In this document: positions 24,425-34,914 of the stretch, piece by piece
Numbering within the stretch: position 1 is the stretch's first letter
Layout of the letters: every line of letters begins with the position of its first letter
NCBI GenBank assembly: GCA_009760855.2
Contig: WPIO01000007.1
Span: forward strand, 10,852,001 to 10,916,000
Source: Cristatella mucedo
Taxonomy: Eukaryota > Bryozoa > Phylactolaemata > Cristatellidae
DNA: 64,000 bases
Direction: 5' to 3'
Notes under the pieces: model-generated
Database searches by the model: none
What the model was told of the DNA's origin: nothing
The model's input: the letters and a program-made list of their open reading frames with translations, nothing else
Translations under genes and position numbers: made by a program

Positions 24425-24575
24425 TTTAGCCCAGGGGTTAGGTGCTTGATCTTCCCGACCCAGGATACGGGTTCCAGTCCTGCAGTGGGAGATTCTGTAT
24501 TGACCACTGCAAGCGGTCGTGATAGGCGTTAAGGGTCTTCTACAGATAGGTAAATGTAGCTTATCCCTTATAAGT
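24425..24575 (+). repeat. tRNA-derived SINE
   Basis: Head tagcccaggggttaggtgct, then a B-box-like gggttccagtcc, and a core with ccactgcaagcggtcgtgat. It is truncated before the usual tail and followed directly by a LINE A tail. Confidence 0.75.
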
Positions 24576-24750
24576 AATAATAATAAGTATGATACTTTTG
24601 TTCAGCGCTCTCAGGGAGCTTAATCTCTTTTTCCTGCAAAGAAAGCACGATCAAATGGTTATTGGTGAAATGCACAATCCTTACAAGCATAGTAACGTTA
24701 GTGGTAACATGCACAGTTTCAGCACGCTTAAGCACACATAGAACAAATCA
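24575..24750 (-). mobile_element. LINE A 3' end, decayed
   Basis: (TAATAATAAT) tail, partial hairpin (agcgctctcagggagcttaa) and 3' UTR phrases (gtggtaacatgcacag; cagcacgcttaagcac). Confidence 0.75.
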
Positions 24751-25775
24751 TTATGAGAAGCTTGTCGCCGGAAGTTCTCAGGACAAATGACGTTCCTATG
24801 ATTTCCGACGCTCTTTATCCGCTGAAGGAGCTGTTTCCCGCACGTGAAGGCACTGTTAAAAAAAAGCACGAAGCTGTCAAAGTTAGCCAACTCCTGTGAG
24901 GACTTAAGGTCTTGCCTTTTCAAATTGAACGACCCACTTTAACTTGACACTTGATTAAAACCCATGCTGTAATAATTGAAATAATAACAATACACCCGGT
25001 AATAATAATAATGCCCCTCAGAGTGCTTAATCTCTTTCTAAGCACTTTACGTTTGCTGCAAATGCATCACAATCGAATGGTTAGTGGCAGCATGCTGAAT
25101 ACACAACATGAATAAAAAGGTTAGGGTGACATGCACAGGGTCAGCATGCAGTATGGTTACTGGCAGCATGCACAGTGTCAGCACGCATAAGCACATAAAG
25201 GACGAATCACACAGACCCACTAAATGCTGTGATAAATAGATGTGTTTCCAGTTTCTTTTTTAATGTGGACAAGTCAGGAGATGTCGTGACTCAGGTAGGA
25301 GTAACTTCCTGGCTTTGGGAGCATACAAACTAAAGGCACGGTCTCCTAAGGACTTGAGATTTGTACGAGGTCTAGGTAAAAATTTCGATTCCGAAAAGCG
25401 GGTGGTACGATGCTTAGCCTGGTGGGAGAGCAGATCTGATAGGTATGCTGGAGCCAAAGAAGGAATGAACCGAAAAGTGAGTCACGAAACCTAGAAGTCA
25501 ATGTCAATTGTCAATGCGCTGCTTGACTGGGAGCCAGTGCAGGTCGGTGAAAGTGGTCCGATGTGGCAACTGTGACGCTCACGATAGACAAGCTAGCTGC
25601 AGAGTTTTGCACCAGCTGTAAGCGCCTGATTGCACAGGCCGGTAGACCAGCAAACAGTGAGTTACGGAAGCCAAGATGGGATGTCACAAATGCATGGAAC
25701 AACCTACATGTGGTATGCTTATCTAAAAAATCCCAAATTTTAGCAATGTTATGTTGCTGAAAGTAGGCAGACTTG

Positions 25776-26206
25776 TGGCTCTATTCTTTGGCTCTAGCCT
25801 ATTTATCAGATCTACTCCCTCACCAGGCCAAGCATCGTACCACCCGCTTTTTGGAATCCAACAGTCTGCAAATACCTCGTACAAACCTCAAATCCTTTGG
25901 AGACCATGCATTTAGTTCGTATGCTCCAAAGCCTGGAACTCCCTCCCGACCTGCGTCAGAACATCCCCTGACTTGACCTCATTTAAAAAGAACTTAAAAC
26001 ACACCTATTAAGGGCAGCATTTAGTGGGTCCCTGTGATTCGTCCTTCATGTGATTATGCGTGTTGACACTGTGCATGCTGCCACTAACCACATTTGCATG
26101 CTGACCCTGTGCATGTCACCCCTAACCATATTATTCATGTTGTTTATCAAGCATGATATGACTCACCATTCAATTGCATTTCCCTTTGCAGCAAATGTAA
26201 AGCGCC

Positions 26207-26270
<64 letters not shown>

Positions 26271-26326
26271 CTTTTCTGACGGCGCTTTATCAAGTTTATT
26301 ATTAATACTATTACTATTATTAGCAA
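25776..26326 (+). mobile_element. LINE A, 551-bp nested copy with target-site duplication
   Basis: 5'-truncated plus-strand LINE A beginning in the LALAYLSDLLPHQAKHRTTR block. It has the full 3' UTR, a hairpin whose GAGAG run is expanded to about 29 GA units (26,208-26,266) and an ATT-type tail. It is flanked by aaagtaggcagacttg (25,760-25,775) and aaagtagacagacttg (26,327-26,342). These 16-bp direct repeats have one mismatch and match the host LINE sequence, so they are a target-site duplication. Confidence 0.85.
26208..26266 (+). repeat. (GA)n microsatellite grown from the LINE A hairpin
   Basis: In other copies this position is gcctagagagagattgag. Here the GA run is expanded to about 59 bp. 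The flanking hairpin arms (aaagcgcc and ggcgcttt) are retained. Confidence 0.9.
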
Positions 26327-26697
26327 AAAGTAGACAGACTTGACTGTGGAGCCGATGTGGTTGTCGAATGAAAGGTCACTTTGGAACATGACACTTCGAA
26401 AAGGGATCCTTAAATATAAGTTAGAGGTTAGCATGAAAAAATTTGCACTCACGCATACATAAAAACACGCACACACGCTTATAAATAAAAAAATATACAG
26501 ATATATACATGAGTACATATTTATTCAATTGTAAAAATATTTTGACGGCTGATGCAGCCGTCATGGTGGCTGCCTACGCGTCTGAATATTGAGGTAATAT
26601 CGATTGTTTCTGTCATCAAAAGTCTGCACAATGACTGCAATTTAAAAAGCGAAATGTTCCCGCAATTATTACGTATCCTTCTAAATTTATTACGTTG

Positions 26698-27731
26698 ATA
26701 TGACGTTCCACCTGCTGTTTTATTTGCAGCAACTTTTCCATTCCGACTCGGCATCGATATAATCACACCCTAGCAAGCATTGGCCGTTATGCTACCACAG
26801 GCTTGTTGCAAATGTTCAAGAAGCGCATCTTTGCATGTGATAAGGACGGCCGGCTGCCATAGCCGTCGCTCGCCCTCATCTCACAAATGCCTGATTGGGC
26901 TAAAGTCTTGAGACTGACTCGACAGTCAGTATCTATCACAGAAGGGCAACCGAGTTTTATAAAATACTCAACTTTTGCGACAGTGTATTTTGGGTTTCTG
27001 TTGTGTTTAAAAATATAATCCAGACCGCGAAGTGATTTCACACCTGGGAGTCCGACATTAGAAAGTAAGTCAAAATAATCGTCTTGAGTCACGATTCCTG
27101 GTAAGCGATATAAGACTTCGACGCCATTTCTGTTAAAGCACCTCAATACCATGGCACTTTTGCCCTCGATTTTTGGCTGCACGCATTCGGTTAAGTAGGC
27201 TTCGCTGTTTTGAATAAGCACGTAAAGCCTCCTGTTGCAGTTTGAAACGATCGTGAATTTGCTTTCCTCACTCCACATAACTCGATACTAATCTTCAGCA
27301 CTCCGCACGACCCGGACCTTGGCCCACTGTAAACGGCTTACCATATTCTTTGAGGACAGAAGTCGTTTCCGCTTTGCTACTCGATAACGCAGACTAGTCC
27401 TATCTAATCGTCGCCTGACGGCATCGCCGCTAACTCGCTTACTAGACGATGCTCTCGCAGTCTTTGAGCACGACATTGTGCCGAAGCCTTAAATGCCTGC
27501 AAAATTAAGGACGGTGCTTCCTCACGTAGTGGTTGCACGCTGGCGGCTCGACCGAGAAGCCTTTTTAGGGCTTCCGGTCTTCACTAGGCTTGTCACGTAC
27601 GAAAGCGAACGCTTCGTTTTTGACAGAGTAGTAGCAATTCGACCGTGCAAGCGTCCAGCCTCGCACGGCACCAATATTTTATCCCAAACTACATCCTGGC
27701 AGTTCGCACTCAGATATCCAATAGTTAGCAA
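26698..27731 (-). pseudogene. Tc1/mariner-type transposase, decayed
   Basis: A DDE transposase for cut-and-paste transposition, followed over about 344 codons, the normal Tc1 length. The N-terminal HTH region lies near 27,660-27,530 (TGSPKKASRSSRQRATTT, as in GRPRKTT). The second HTH/linker is VSGDAVRRRL with LLSSKNMVSRLQWAK (27,430-27,310). The catalytic domain includes WSEESKFT, SAMVLRCFNRNGV and FKHNRNPKYT. After a frameshift come QSQDFSPIRHL near 26,905 and the C-terminal IISMPSRNGK...GGTSY ending at 26,698. All three catalytic positions are changed: D to E in WSDES, D to N in DNDPKH, and E to R in NPIE. There are at least three in-frame stops before the frameshift (near 27,523, 27,490 and 27,288) and two after it (near 26,887 and 26,780). 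Terminal inverted repeats were not found. It is unambiguously dead. Confidence 0.9.
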
Positions 27732-28971
27732 GCAGAACTTACCGCCCGGCTCCGCTTAAGTCGAGGGCACAGGAAAAGCTGCGAATCGAGAAAATTGAGA
27801 CCGCTTAAATAATCATACATTTGAGAGGCGTATGCGTATTTGCTTTATTCAGCCGGAGACTCCAGGTAGCTGGTTGAATACGAACGTGGGCTATTCAATA
27901 ATGAGTTCCATGGAGTGCCCGCAAAATGTATCGTTAGCGAAATGCTGAGAAGCCTCAATGCAGTAGCGAGAGCGAGGCTGATGAAACGAAATCGACGTAA
28001 TTCTCCACCGAATGCGTTGACTTTCCTGTAAATAAGAATTCGACACTTTTAAATTCAAACTAGCATTACTATATTCGTCTTATTAATTGAACGATGATTA
28101 ATTACTAATTATTAATATATTAATTACCGACTATTAATTAATTTATCATATTTGCGGACACGCGTGTCCGAAAGGATGCAGTAGAATTCCAGAATGAGCT
28201 GTCCCTGAAATGATTGGCGTGCTTAACTGGCAGGGATGTAACCGTAACTAAAGTAAGGGCTGAACGTCACTGGCTGTCCCCGCACAGCTATTCATGAGCC
28301 GTTCAAACAGTTCTGCAACACGAAGCTGCAACGCCCTCCTTCTGTTTTTCCGAGGTCGAAAGAGCGCATTTCATTAAGCGTCGTCAGCAATTTGTCATTA
28401 ACTGCTACTCTTATCAGTTTGTACGCACTTATCTTTTTTCTTGGTCATTTACAAATTGTTCGTTAATTAATATTTAGGCATATAGTGATGCAGGAGTTAT
28501 AGCTGAGTTTCGTCTAAGATGCATGCAAGACTTATATATTTGTGTTGGATGACGCATGCATGGTTATCAATTCATGAATTTTTGGCAACGATACAATGAA
28601 GGAGGAGATAATATTATACGAAATGCTCCGACTAGGAATGCCGCGAACTATGGATTTACAAAGTCAGGATGACTGGCTCCTTTCCGTTGAGCCGATGGCT
28701 TGGGTCTAATAGATTAATAGTAACAATAATTAAGATAGTAATGATACATCATTTATATAGTATCACACATCTCTGTCCGGGCGCTTTATAATGTGGTGAA
28801 ATAGAGTCAATCATCGATGATTAACTATATGCATCGTATCGTGCTTAGGCAAGCAGGCAAAAGCACATAAGTATCGTGCTGTTACAAACAGGTTGCAGTG
28901 GCTTCCACCTCGGAGTAGCACTAAGCCTCAAACACAGTGCTCGTAACTGTGCTAGTCCATGAACGACACAT
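27732..28971. other. Unassigned, AT-rich, with a perfect palindrome
   Basis: Contains an ATTAATTA-rich stretch (28,070-28,150) and a perfect 16-bp palindrome CGGACACGCGTGTCCG at 28,155-28,170. A possible very decayed LINE hairpin occurs near 28,770-28,795 (gggcgctttata). No gene. Confidence 0.45.
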
Positions 28972-29205
28972 ACAATGCAGTGTATCTCCGTTTGTAACTC
29001 CACAAAGCCACAAATACCTTGTGGGTGTCACGTAGGAGAGATTTGTATAGCGTACTCAAAGCCTATGCAGCTTCCTGTACGCATTTGGTAGCAAACAGAC
29101 TTGATCTCACGCAACAAAGAGATAGTGAGAAGCATAGCTGAGTCAGGAGAGCAGTTGAGGTAGTGAGCTGCACGGAAGTGGCAGCTCCGGACGGCCGGAA
29201 AAAAT
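28972..29205 (-). mobile_element. LINE B 3' end, 5'-truncated
   Basis: Minus-strand 3' terminus (acaatgcagtgtatctccgt then aactccacaaagccac) followed by the LINE B 3' UTR up to about 29,205. There the similarity stops abruptly at an unrelated sequence: the 5' truncation point. Confidence 0.8.
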
Positions 29206-29465
29206 ATACCTTAGTCGGCTGCAGGAGATTGGATGTCGTTGCGTTGCGTGAGATATACCGGGAAGCCGAGAACCTTTGAAAACAGCAAGCGACTTGCTGG
29301 TGCAGCACCAACGCACGGACAGTAGGTAGCGGAACGCGGCAGCAACGACAAAGAGCGCCGGAACCCCGAGGGTCCACCTCTATAGCACAGAAAGGTCAAA
29401 TCGAGAGCGATCGAGGGCTTGTAGCGTCGTAAATAAGCTATGGCGTGCAGCAGCTCTCGCACAGC

Positions 29466-29550
<85 letters not shown>

Positions 29551-30842
29551 CACCTCTGGACTACCGACCAGTGCAGCAGGCTAGAACTCAACTCCTGCCC
29601 GAATCAAAGCCCAGAGTACAGCTAACTGACTATTAAATTAAACAACTTCGGCTTTAATGCAGCTTAACATTTTGCTATTTCATAAGGGGGTATTAGTCAT
29701 TGTAATTCCGAAACTGTGAACAATATCCTTGTAGCCGCAATATGGCTGATCTAGCACGGAACAATTTTTATAATAATAATAATAATAAAAAGAAAAATAC
29801 CACGTTTGTATAATACTTCGTATGCCAGCATGCTAAAGCAGACAAGAAGACAACCAATGGGGCGCTGGCTTGAAGGACTTGTAGCGAGCTTGTAACTTAG
29901 CTCCGGTAAGCACGAAAAGCACTCGGGCAGAAAAAAGCAATCGAAACAATAGGGCGCAAATAAGGCTAAGCGGTACAGGTAAATCTTTAACAACGACTTA
30001 CGCCTGGTGGACGATACATTACCGTCACCATAGCCCAACAGTTCCTTGACTTCAGGCTGGTCTTAGTAACAGCGAAAATAAAAAGAGTGTCGTCCTCAAG
30101 GCAGTATCAGGCGGCCACCAGCGAAGGGCTTATTGATCGATTAGTAGGCAATGCAGAGGTGTAAGTTCTAAGCGGTCACTGAGGTTAGGGTTGGCTTTAA
30201 AATTAACAGGTTAGAAAAAATTAGCAGCAGTTTAAATACGATTCAATCGGGAGTATGTGTTTTTGCTTAGTAATAATGGTGCGGCACATGTCAGTCTGGT
30301 GAGGGAAGCCCCTTTTGGTACCCCAGCGTGTCCTACTGGCGATACGTAAATCTCGAAGCCTTACAGAACGATGCGTTGGACAAGCAATAGTACTACCTCA
30401 ATGAGCTCGAAAATGCAACAAGCAAGCATGGTTTTACTGGATCATCTGGAAGCTCACAGCCCGACATGCACCTACAGCGACACCCGACACCCGACATGCA
30501 CCCACAGGGGCCTCACGCGACAGCAGCAAAAGCAATTACAGGGCCATTCGATCGCACATTTTGCGGCTTAGGGACACAAGATTCTCGCGATTAAAAAATT
30601 GGTCTTATCTCTCTCGTTCAGTTGTTCATTTCTCGGGTGGCTTTGATTTTGCTACATCTACAACATCATCAGCAAGAGCAGCTTGGGTTTGGTGCACTAA
30701 TCTAATGAAAGGATTGCTTAGCACGTGAGGGACTGCGATCTATCTCGACTGCCTCCGGCGATTTATAGGATCGCATTATCGTGAGCGCCATTGCTTGTCA
30801 AAAAATCTTTTGAAAATATCACGTAAGAGAGAATTAATAAAT
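29206..30842. other. Unassigned, with a (CT)n microsatellite
   Basis: No LINE motifs were recognised outside the microsatellite at 29,468-29,547. A short (TAA)n is at about 29,771-29,787. Open frames are short. Confidence 0.4.
29468..29547 (+). repeat. (CT)n microsatellite, about 80 bp
   Basis: Uninterrupted TC dinucleotides. It is the reverse-strand equivalent of the GA arrays elsewhere. The Arg-Glu and Ser-Leu frames are artefacts. Confidence 0.97.
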
Positions 30843-30935
30843 ACCGGCGCAACAGGCTAGATTATACCTCCAGGCAAGAGTAAACCCGGGGTTATAACGG
30901 CTTAGGCCATTTAATACCCCGGAGGTATATTATAA

Positions 30936-31206
30936 AACACACCTATTTAGGACAGCATTTTAGTGGGTCCCTGTGATTCGTCCTTCATGTGTTTATGCGT
31001 GCAGACACTGTCCATGCTGCCACTAACCACATTTGCATGCTGACCCTGTGCATGTCACCCATAACCATGTTATTCATTTTGTTTGTTTATCAAGCATGAT
31101 ATGACTCACCATTCAATTGCATTTCCCTTTGCAGCAAATGTAAAGCGCCTAGAGGGAGATGGAGTTCTCTGAGGGCGCTTTATCAAGTGCATCATTATCA
31201 TTATTA
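30936..31206 (+). mobile_element. LINE A 3' end inserted in the inverted-repeat element
   Basis: Begins acacacctatttaggacagc and runs through the whole 3' UTR, hairpin (aaagcgcctagagggagatg) and (ATTATC/ATT) tail. It interrupts the left terminal repeat zone of the host element, since copy 2 of the element lacks it. The copy at 37,853 starts at the same LINE position. Confidence 0.85.
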
Positions 31207-32129
31207 TTGTCTAGGTCGCTTTATATTGCCATAGGGCAAACTATACCCCGTCATATCAATAGTTTTTAGCAATACGCTAGTAAATTTGCACGTGATGGCT
31301 CACAAATCCGCGCTGGTGCCGAACCTGGCACCTCATTCTCTGCTCCCCCACCGCTCTTATCTTAAAGCAATCATTACTCCAAAATCTCACCTGCCTTGCC
31401 TTTTCTACAAACTTTTTCTTAAGTCGCAGTGTTGGCTACCGATACCTATACGCACCGACAGCCCTCGGGCTCTGTGTATGCTATAGAAAACTCTCCAGTG
31501 TAGTACTGTGCCTGGTGATTATGACTCTAAACCATTAAAGATAGCCATACCCGTACCAAACTGTGCAATTCTTAGCTGACCACAATTTAATAAGAAATCT
31601 TGAAAACTCAGGATTCAATTTCCGTTTGTAATGGCGGCCGCCTGTGCCGCCCTGCTGGTGCGGGATTTTCACTGTTCGGCTTTAAATAAACAGAGCTCGA
31701 AGTTGCTTCCAAGTGGTTTTGGCTTCAGCTCGTATTGGTCGGCTGAATTCGAGTTGTAAGTGTCCCGTATTTCAAATTGAAGACCGTCGGCGATTGATAT
31801 CTCTGCTCTGTAGGACCAAGCTTCACTTCCACACGCCCTTCGTGTAGGCGCCCCAGCCTGTAACGAACGCGCTTCGGGCACTGTTAATGACCACACTAAG
31901 TTCACGCCTTTTGACAGCAGCAGGCGTAGAGTACAGGTTAGCAGGAGGGAGGGCAAAGAGCATCAACTTATCAACTTGTCTGAGGAGCAATTGAGTGAGG
32001 AAGACGGCCTCTGGCTGCCTGCTTTTATGACACGAGTGTTGATCATTGATATGATTGCTGTGTCGCAGAACCTCATCACGCCGATGCATTCATAATTGCC
32101 CCAGTTTCAATTTTCAATTTGAACAAGGG

Positions 32130-32480
32130 AGCTCGACTTGTCGAAAAAGCTGGGCGATCGTGCCATGTCACGCCCCTTCTTAAGCAACTTGACAGGTCAC
32201 CTATTGAAAAGCGAAGCAAAACACTTTCATTTAATAAAGATGCACTTGATAAAGCGCCCTATTTAAGGCCCACAACGGCTTAGCGTCCTCCTACCTGTCA
32301 GAGTTATTAATCGACTTTGTACCTTGTCGTGTGCTGAGATCATTTGATTCTCCTACCCTGGCCGTCCCACTTTTTAAACTGAAGATTGGAGGCGATCGTT
32401 GCTTTTGCTCATTAAGACCTAGAGTGTAAAATTACCTTCAAAGTTCTCTTCGTGCAGCTGTTCTAGCCTGTTATGACGCC
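32130..32480 (+). pseudogene. LINE RT C-terminal remnant carried by copy 1
   Basis: The translated blocks CHVTPLLKQLDRSPIEKRSK, KAHNGLA.SYLSELLIDFVP, LRSFDSPTLAVPLFKLKIGG and LQSSLRAAVL follow the L2/CR1 C-terminal order (HxxPLLxxLxWLPIxxRI, LAPSYLSELL, RTLAVPLxKLKxxGDR). A 28-bp leftover of a minus-strand LINE A tail (tgcacttgataaagcgccct) interrupts it at 32,236-32,263. The same RT remnant is at the equivalent place in copy 2. Confidence 0.65.
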
Positions 32481-32959
32481 GCTACTGGCATTTTTTCTGC
32501 CCTGCTTCACTCGTTTCTCTTATTCAATCATATAGGCGGTTTCTTTTATGAATTGACTTCACTTTTATATATCAGCGCACGTTCTTTGTCGGATATTAGA
32601 GGAAATTTGTTGTCAATGTTTTCTGTTTGGGTAATTGCCACTGACCAATAATTACTAATTAAGATAGCTAGCTTTAGCGAAAAGGTTTCTTGCTCTGCGC
32701 CATCTTTCAGTCGGGTGAATTCTGAACTGTGGTATAGCTTTGCCTAGCCTATTTTACAACCTGGGTATGAAGTGGTCTAGGCCGTTTTAGCCTCGGGGTA
32801 TAAAATTGCCTGGGCCGTTTTAACCTCGGATATACTCTGGCCTGTTACACCGGTTTGCTGCTGTGAAAATACGTTTTATAGTGCAGGTATGGAAGCAACT
32901 GAAAACTGCCTCAAACACGTAGAACTGATTTCGTACCGGAATAAAACAGAAGTGCGTGT

Positions 32960-33060
32960 AGGCTGGTTTGGCCAAGTGGTTAAGGTGCTCACCTCAAAAT
33001 AAGGTCCAGATGAATGCATTTTATGACCGAGATCGTGGCTGAATGGCTGATCTGTGTAGC
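32960..33060 (+). repeat. tRNA-derived SINE fragment
   Basis: Head ggtttggccaagtggttaag followed by gtgctcacc, then a disrupted B-box region (gaccgagatcgtggctgaat). Fragment only. Confidence 0.6.
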
Positions 33061-33619
33061 ATTTGTGAAGCATCCGAATGGAGACTGAATTCTCTTTTAG
33101 CGCTTTGCAAATGAATTACACTCAACCCCGAATTACAACCGTTCAAATTATAAAAATTTGGAGATACAAACTCGGCCATGGTCACGAAAAAAAATTGGAT
33201 TATGATGAATGTGAGAAAAATTTCAAAATCCATTTGCGGTCAGTAGATTTGACACAGCCGAAACCAGCCGCGAGGTTTAGAGGAAGAGGGAGTTGGTGAT
33301 CCTTCAGCAAGATCGTCGAACTCCTCCTCACCCTCCTCCCAATAGTACTCAATGTACAGTGCTACAACTACTAGCTTGTGTATATAAAAAATATTCCACA
33401 TTATTGTATGTAAATAGTTTTATTTACTTGCTACTACTTATTTTTTATCTGTTATGTATTTGTCAAAAATAATTAATACGCTTACCTCTCTAAGACTCCG
33501 TCAGAACGCATGTAATACAAAATTACATATACCGGTCTGCACTTAAGAAAGTTAGAGTTACGACAGATTTTCCAGTCCTTATCTATTTCGTAAGTCTGGG
33601 GCTGACTGTATAGTCAAAC
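33061..33619. other. Unassigned; small unrecognised open frame
   Basis: A 73-codon plus frame (33,078-33,299) begins METEFSFSALQMNYTQPRIT. It has no recognisable domain and no clear splice context. An AT-rich tract follows. Confidence 0.35.
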
Positions 33620-33835
33620 GCAGATTATAGATCTAGCAGAACCAGGGCAGTAGCATTATCACCGTCGTTTCTGCTTCGGATGTCATTTGTCACACGGAGA
33701 GGCGAAGTTTCAGTGGTAAGGTGTTGATGCAATACTGATTAGCATGTTTGGCCAATTCATTCTGGTCAATATGTTTCACAAGCTGCCTAGCCACAATAAT
33801 TGTAAGAATCTTAAAGGGCTGAAGATAGAACGGAT
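33620..33835 (-). pseudogene. LINE B RT fragment (STETxLLRVxNDI block)
   Basis: Minus-strand translation gives TETSPLRVTNDIRSRNDGDN and ATALVLLDL. This corresponds to the HSTETVLLRVKNDIL...ALVLLDLSAAFD block of LINE B. Both ends are truncated. Confidence 0.7.
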
Positions 33836-34191
33836 GTAGCTGGGCATCTGACTTAAACTCTATCTACACCTGCAAACGTTTGGACTCGAGACATCCTAGA
33901 CCTTGAGGTAATGCCATTAGTTCTCACTGGTAAGGGGCGGGGACTGGTAGCTGAAGGGAAGGATTGGAGTCTCGATGGCCGGGTTCAAAGAACTAGCGGG
34001 CGGTTTACTACTTGGCAGCAGATAGGAGACTTGGAAGGCAGCCGACCAATCACAAACTGACCAAAAAGCACCATTGATGCAGCCTTAAGAGACACGTTGC
34101 GTGGGGAGATCAGTCTCTTGGACGGTAAATGTTCGGAATAAAGGAATGTGTTGACAAAAAAAGCTGCACATAGAAGAATGGTGTCTAAAGT

Positions 34192-34345
34192 TTTGATGAG
34201 TTTAATTTAAGCGTATATAGGCAGCAGCAGCAGTATATATTTCTCAATTTTTCAATTTTTTTTCTCAATTTTTGTTTGCTGCCAAACGATACACTGTTCG
34301 ATCTTCACACTTCTGAGATCTCTCTTGTTGCAAAATAAGAGCGAT
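34192..34345 (+). repeat. Dispersed repeat, unknown family, copy 1
   Basis: The stretch aatttaagcgtatataggca through ctcaatttttgtttgctgcc and gatctctcttgttgca matches the reverse complement of 55,105-55,240 with many substitutions. Neither copy has a domain I can name. Confidence 0.6.
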
Positions 34346-34914
34346 TGCATCAGCCGCAGCCAGAAAAGTAGGTCAGCTTTGACTTCGAACTGTCCCCAGT
34401 GTAGACAAGTATGGTTCGACGCTAGCTCGCACTTGAGACAAGTTCTTGGGCGTCTCGAGCCTGAAAGTTTGCCGGTGTAAATGCATATTCTTTTGCCAGA
34501 TGATCTTAAAAATTCTACCGTGTGGTTTCTGCTTGCCCTAATCTATTACCACAGTAGAAAAAACTGAGTATATAATTCAATCAGGAGATTAACTTCCATG
34601 TAAAGTGGTCGGCTGTGGTTTCCTTTTGATGACCGACTGTTTTCATAAAATTGCACACAGGTAATTGTTAGCGTTAGCGGCCATTAATAGTTATTATAAC
34701 CATCTCTATCCCACGCCTAAAAAAGTTGATGAGAAAGTTATATACATTTCTTAGTAATTTAGGCTGAGTTCACCAAAGACTTATTACAGTCATCGCAGTG
34801 TAGTGGCCAGCCTGAGGGATTCTAAAAATGGACTGCGATTTATGTTGGAATCCTGTCAGTAGAGAAATGTTTAGCAAGTCAGTTGAAACTTACCTGGGTT
34901 TCCACGTGTACGAA

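Larger units (their letters stand above)
24985..26430 (-). mobile_element. LINE A, host copy split by a nested LINE A
   Basis: Minus-strand copy from the (TAA)n tail at 24,998 through the hairpin and 3' UTR. The RT C-terminus contains LLSHQAKHRTTRFSESKFL and, further upstream, CAIRRLQLVQNSAASLS. At 25,775 it is interrupted by a plus-strand LINE A. It resumes at 26,327 with the next RT block (MFQSDLSFDNHIGSTVK on the minus strand) and fades by 26,430. The halves join in correct order once the insert is ignored. Confidence 0.85.
30843..32854 (+). mobile_element. Undescribed inverted-repeat element, copy 1
   Basis: Starts ACCGGCGCAACAGGC (30,843-30,857) and ends GCCTGTTACACCGGT (32,840-32,854), which match as inverted repeats at 13 of 15 positions. 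The inverted similarity continues inward for roughly 80 bp or more through units of about 31 bp with the pattern GGCCAGAGTATACC and GGTTAAAACGGCC. These units repeat two or three times at each end. The interior includes a GC-rich block (ggcggccgcctgtgccgccc at 31,633) and a remnant of LINE-like RT C-terminus on the plus strand (HVTPLLKQLD near 32,170; SYLSELLIDFVPCRVLRS near 32,300). A LINE A 3' end lies within it (30,936-31,206). The same interior occurs in copy 2. No transposase and no clear target-site duplication were found. Confidence 0.75.

Noticed and set aside
31669..32089. Minus-strand open frames (95 and 88 codons) as host genes
   Set aside because: They lie inside the repeated inverted-repeat element, are not conserved in copy 2 as far as I can read, and have no known domain.
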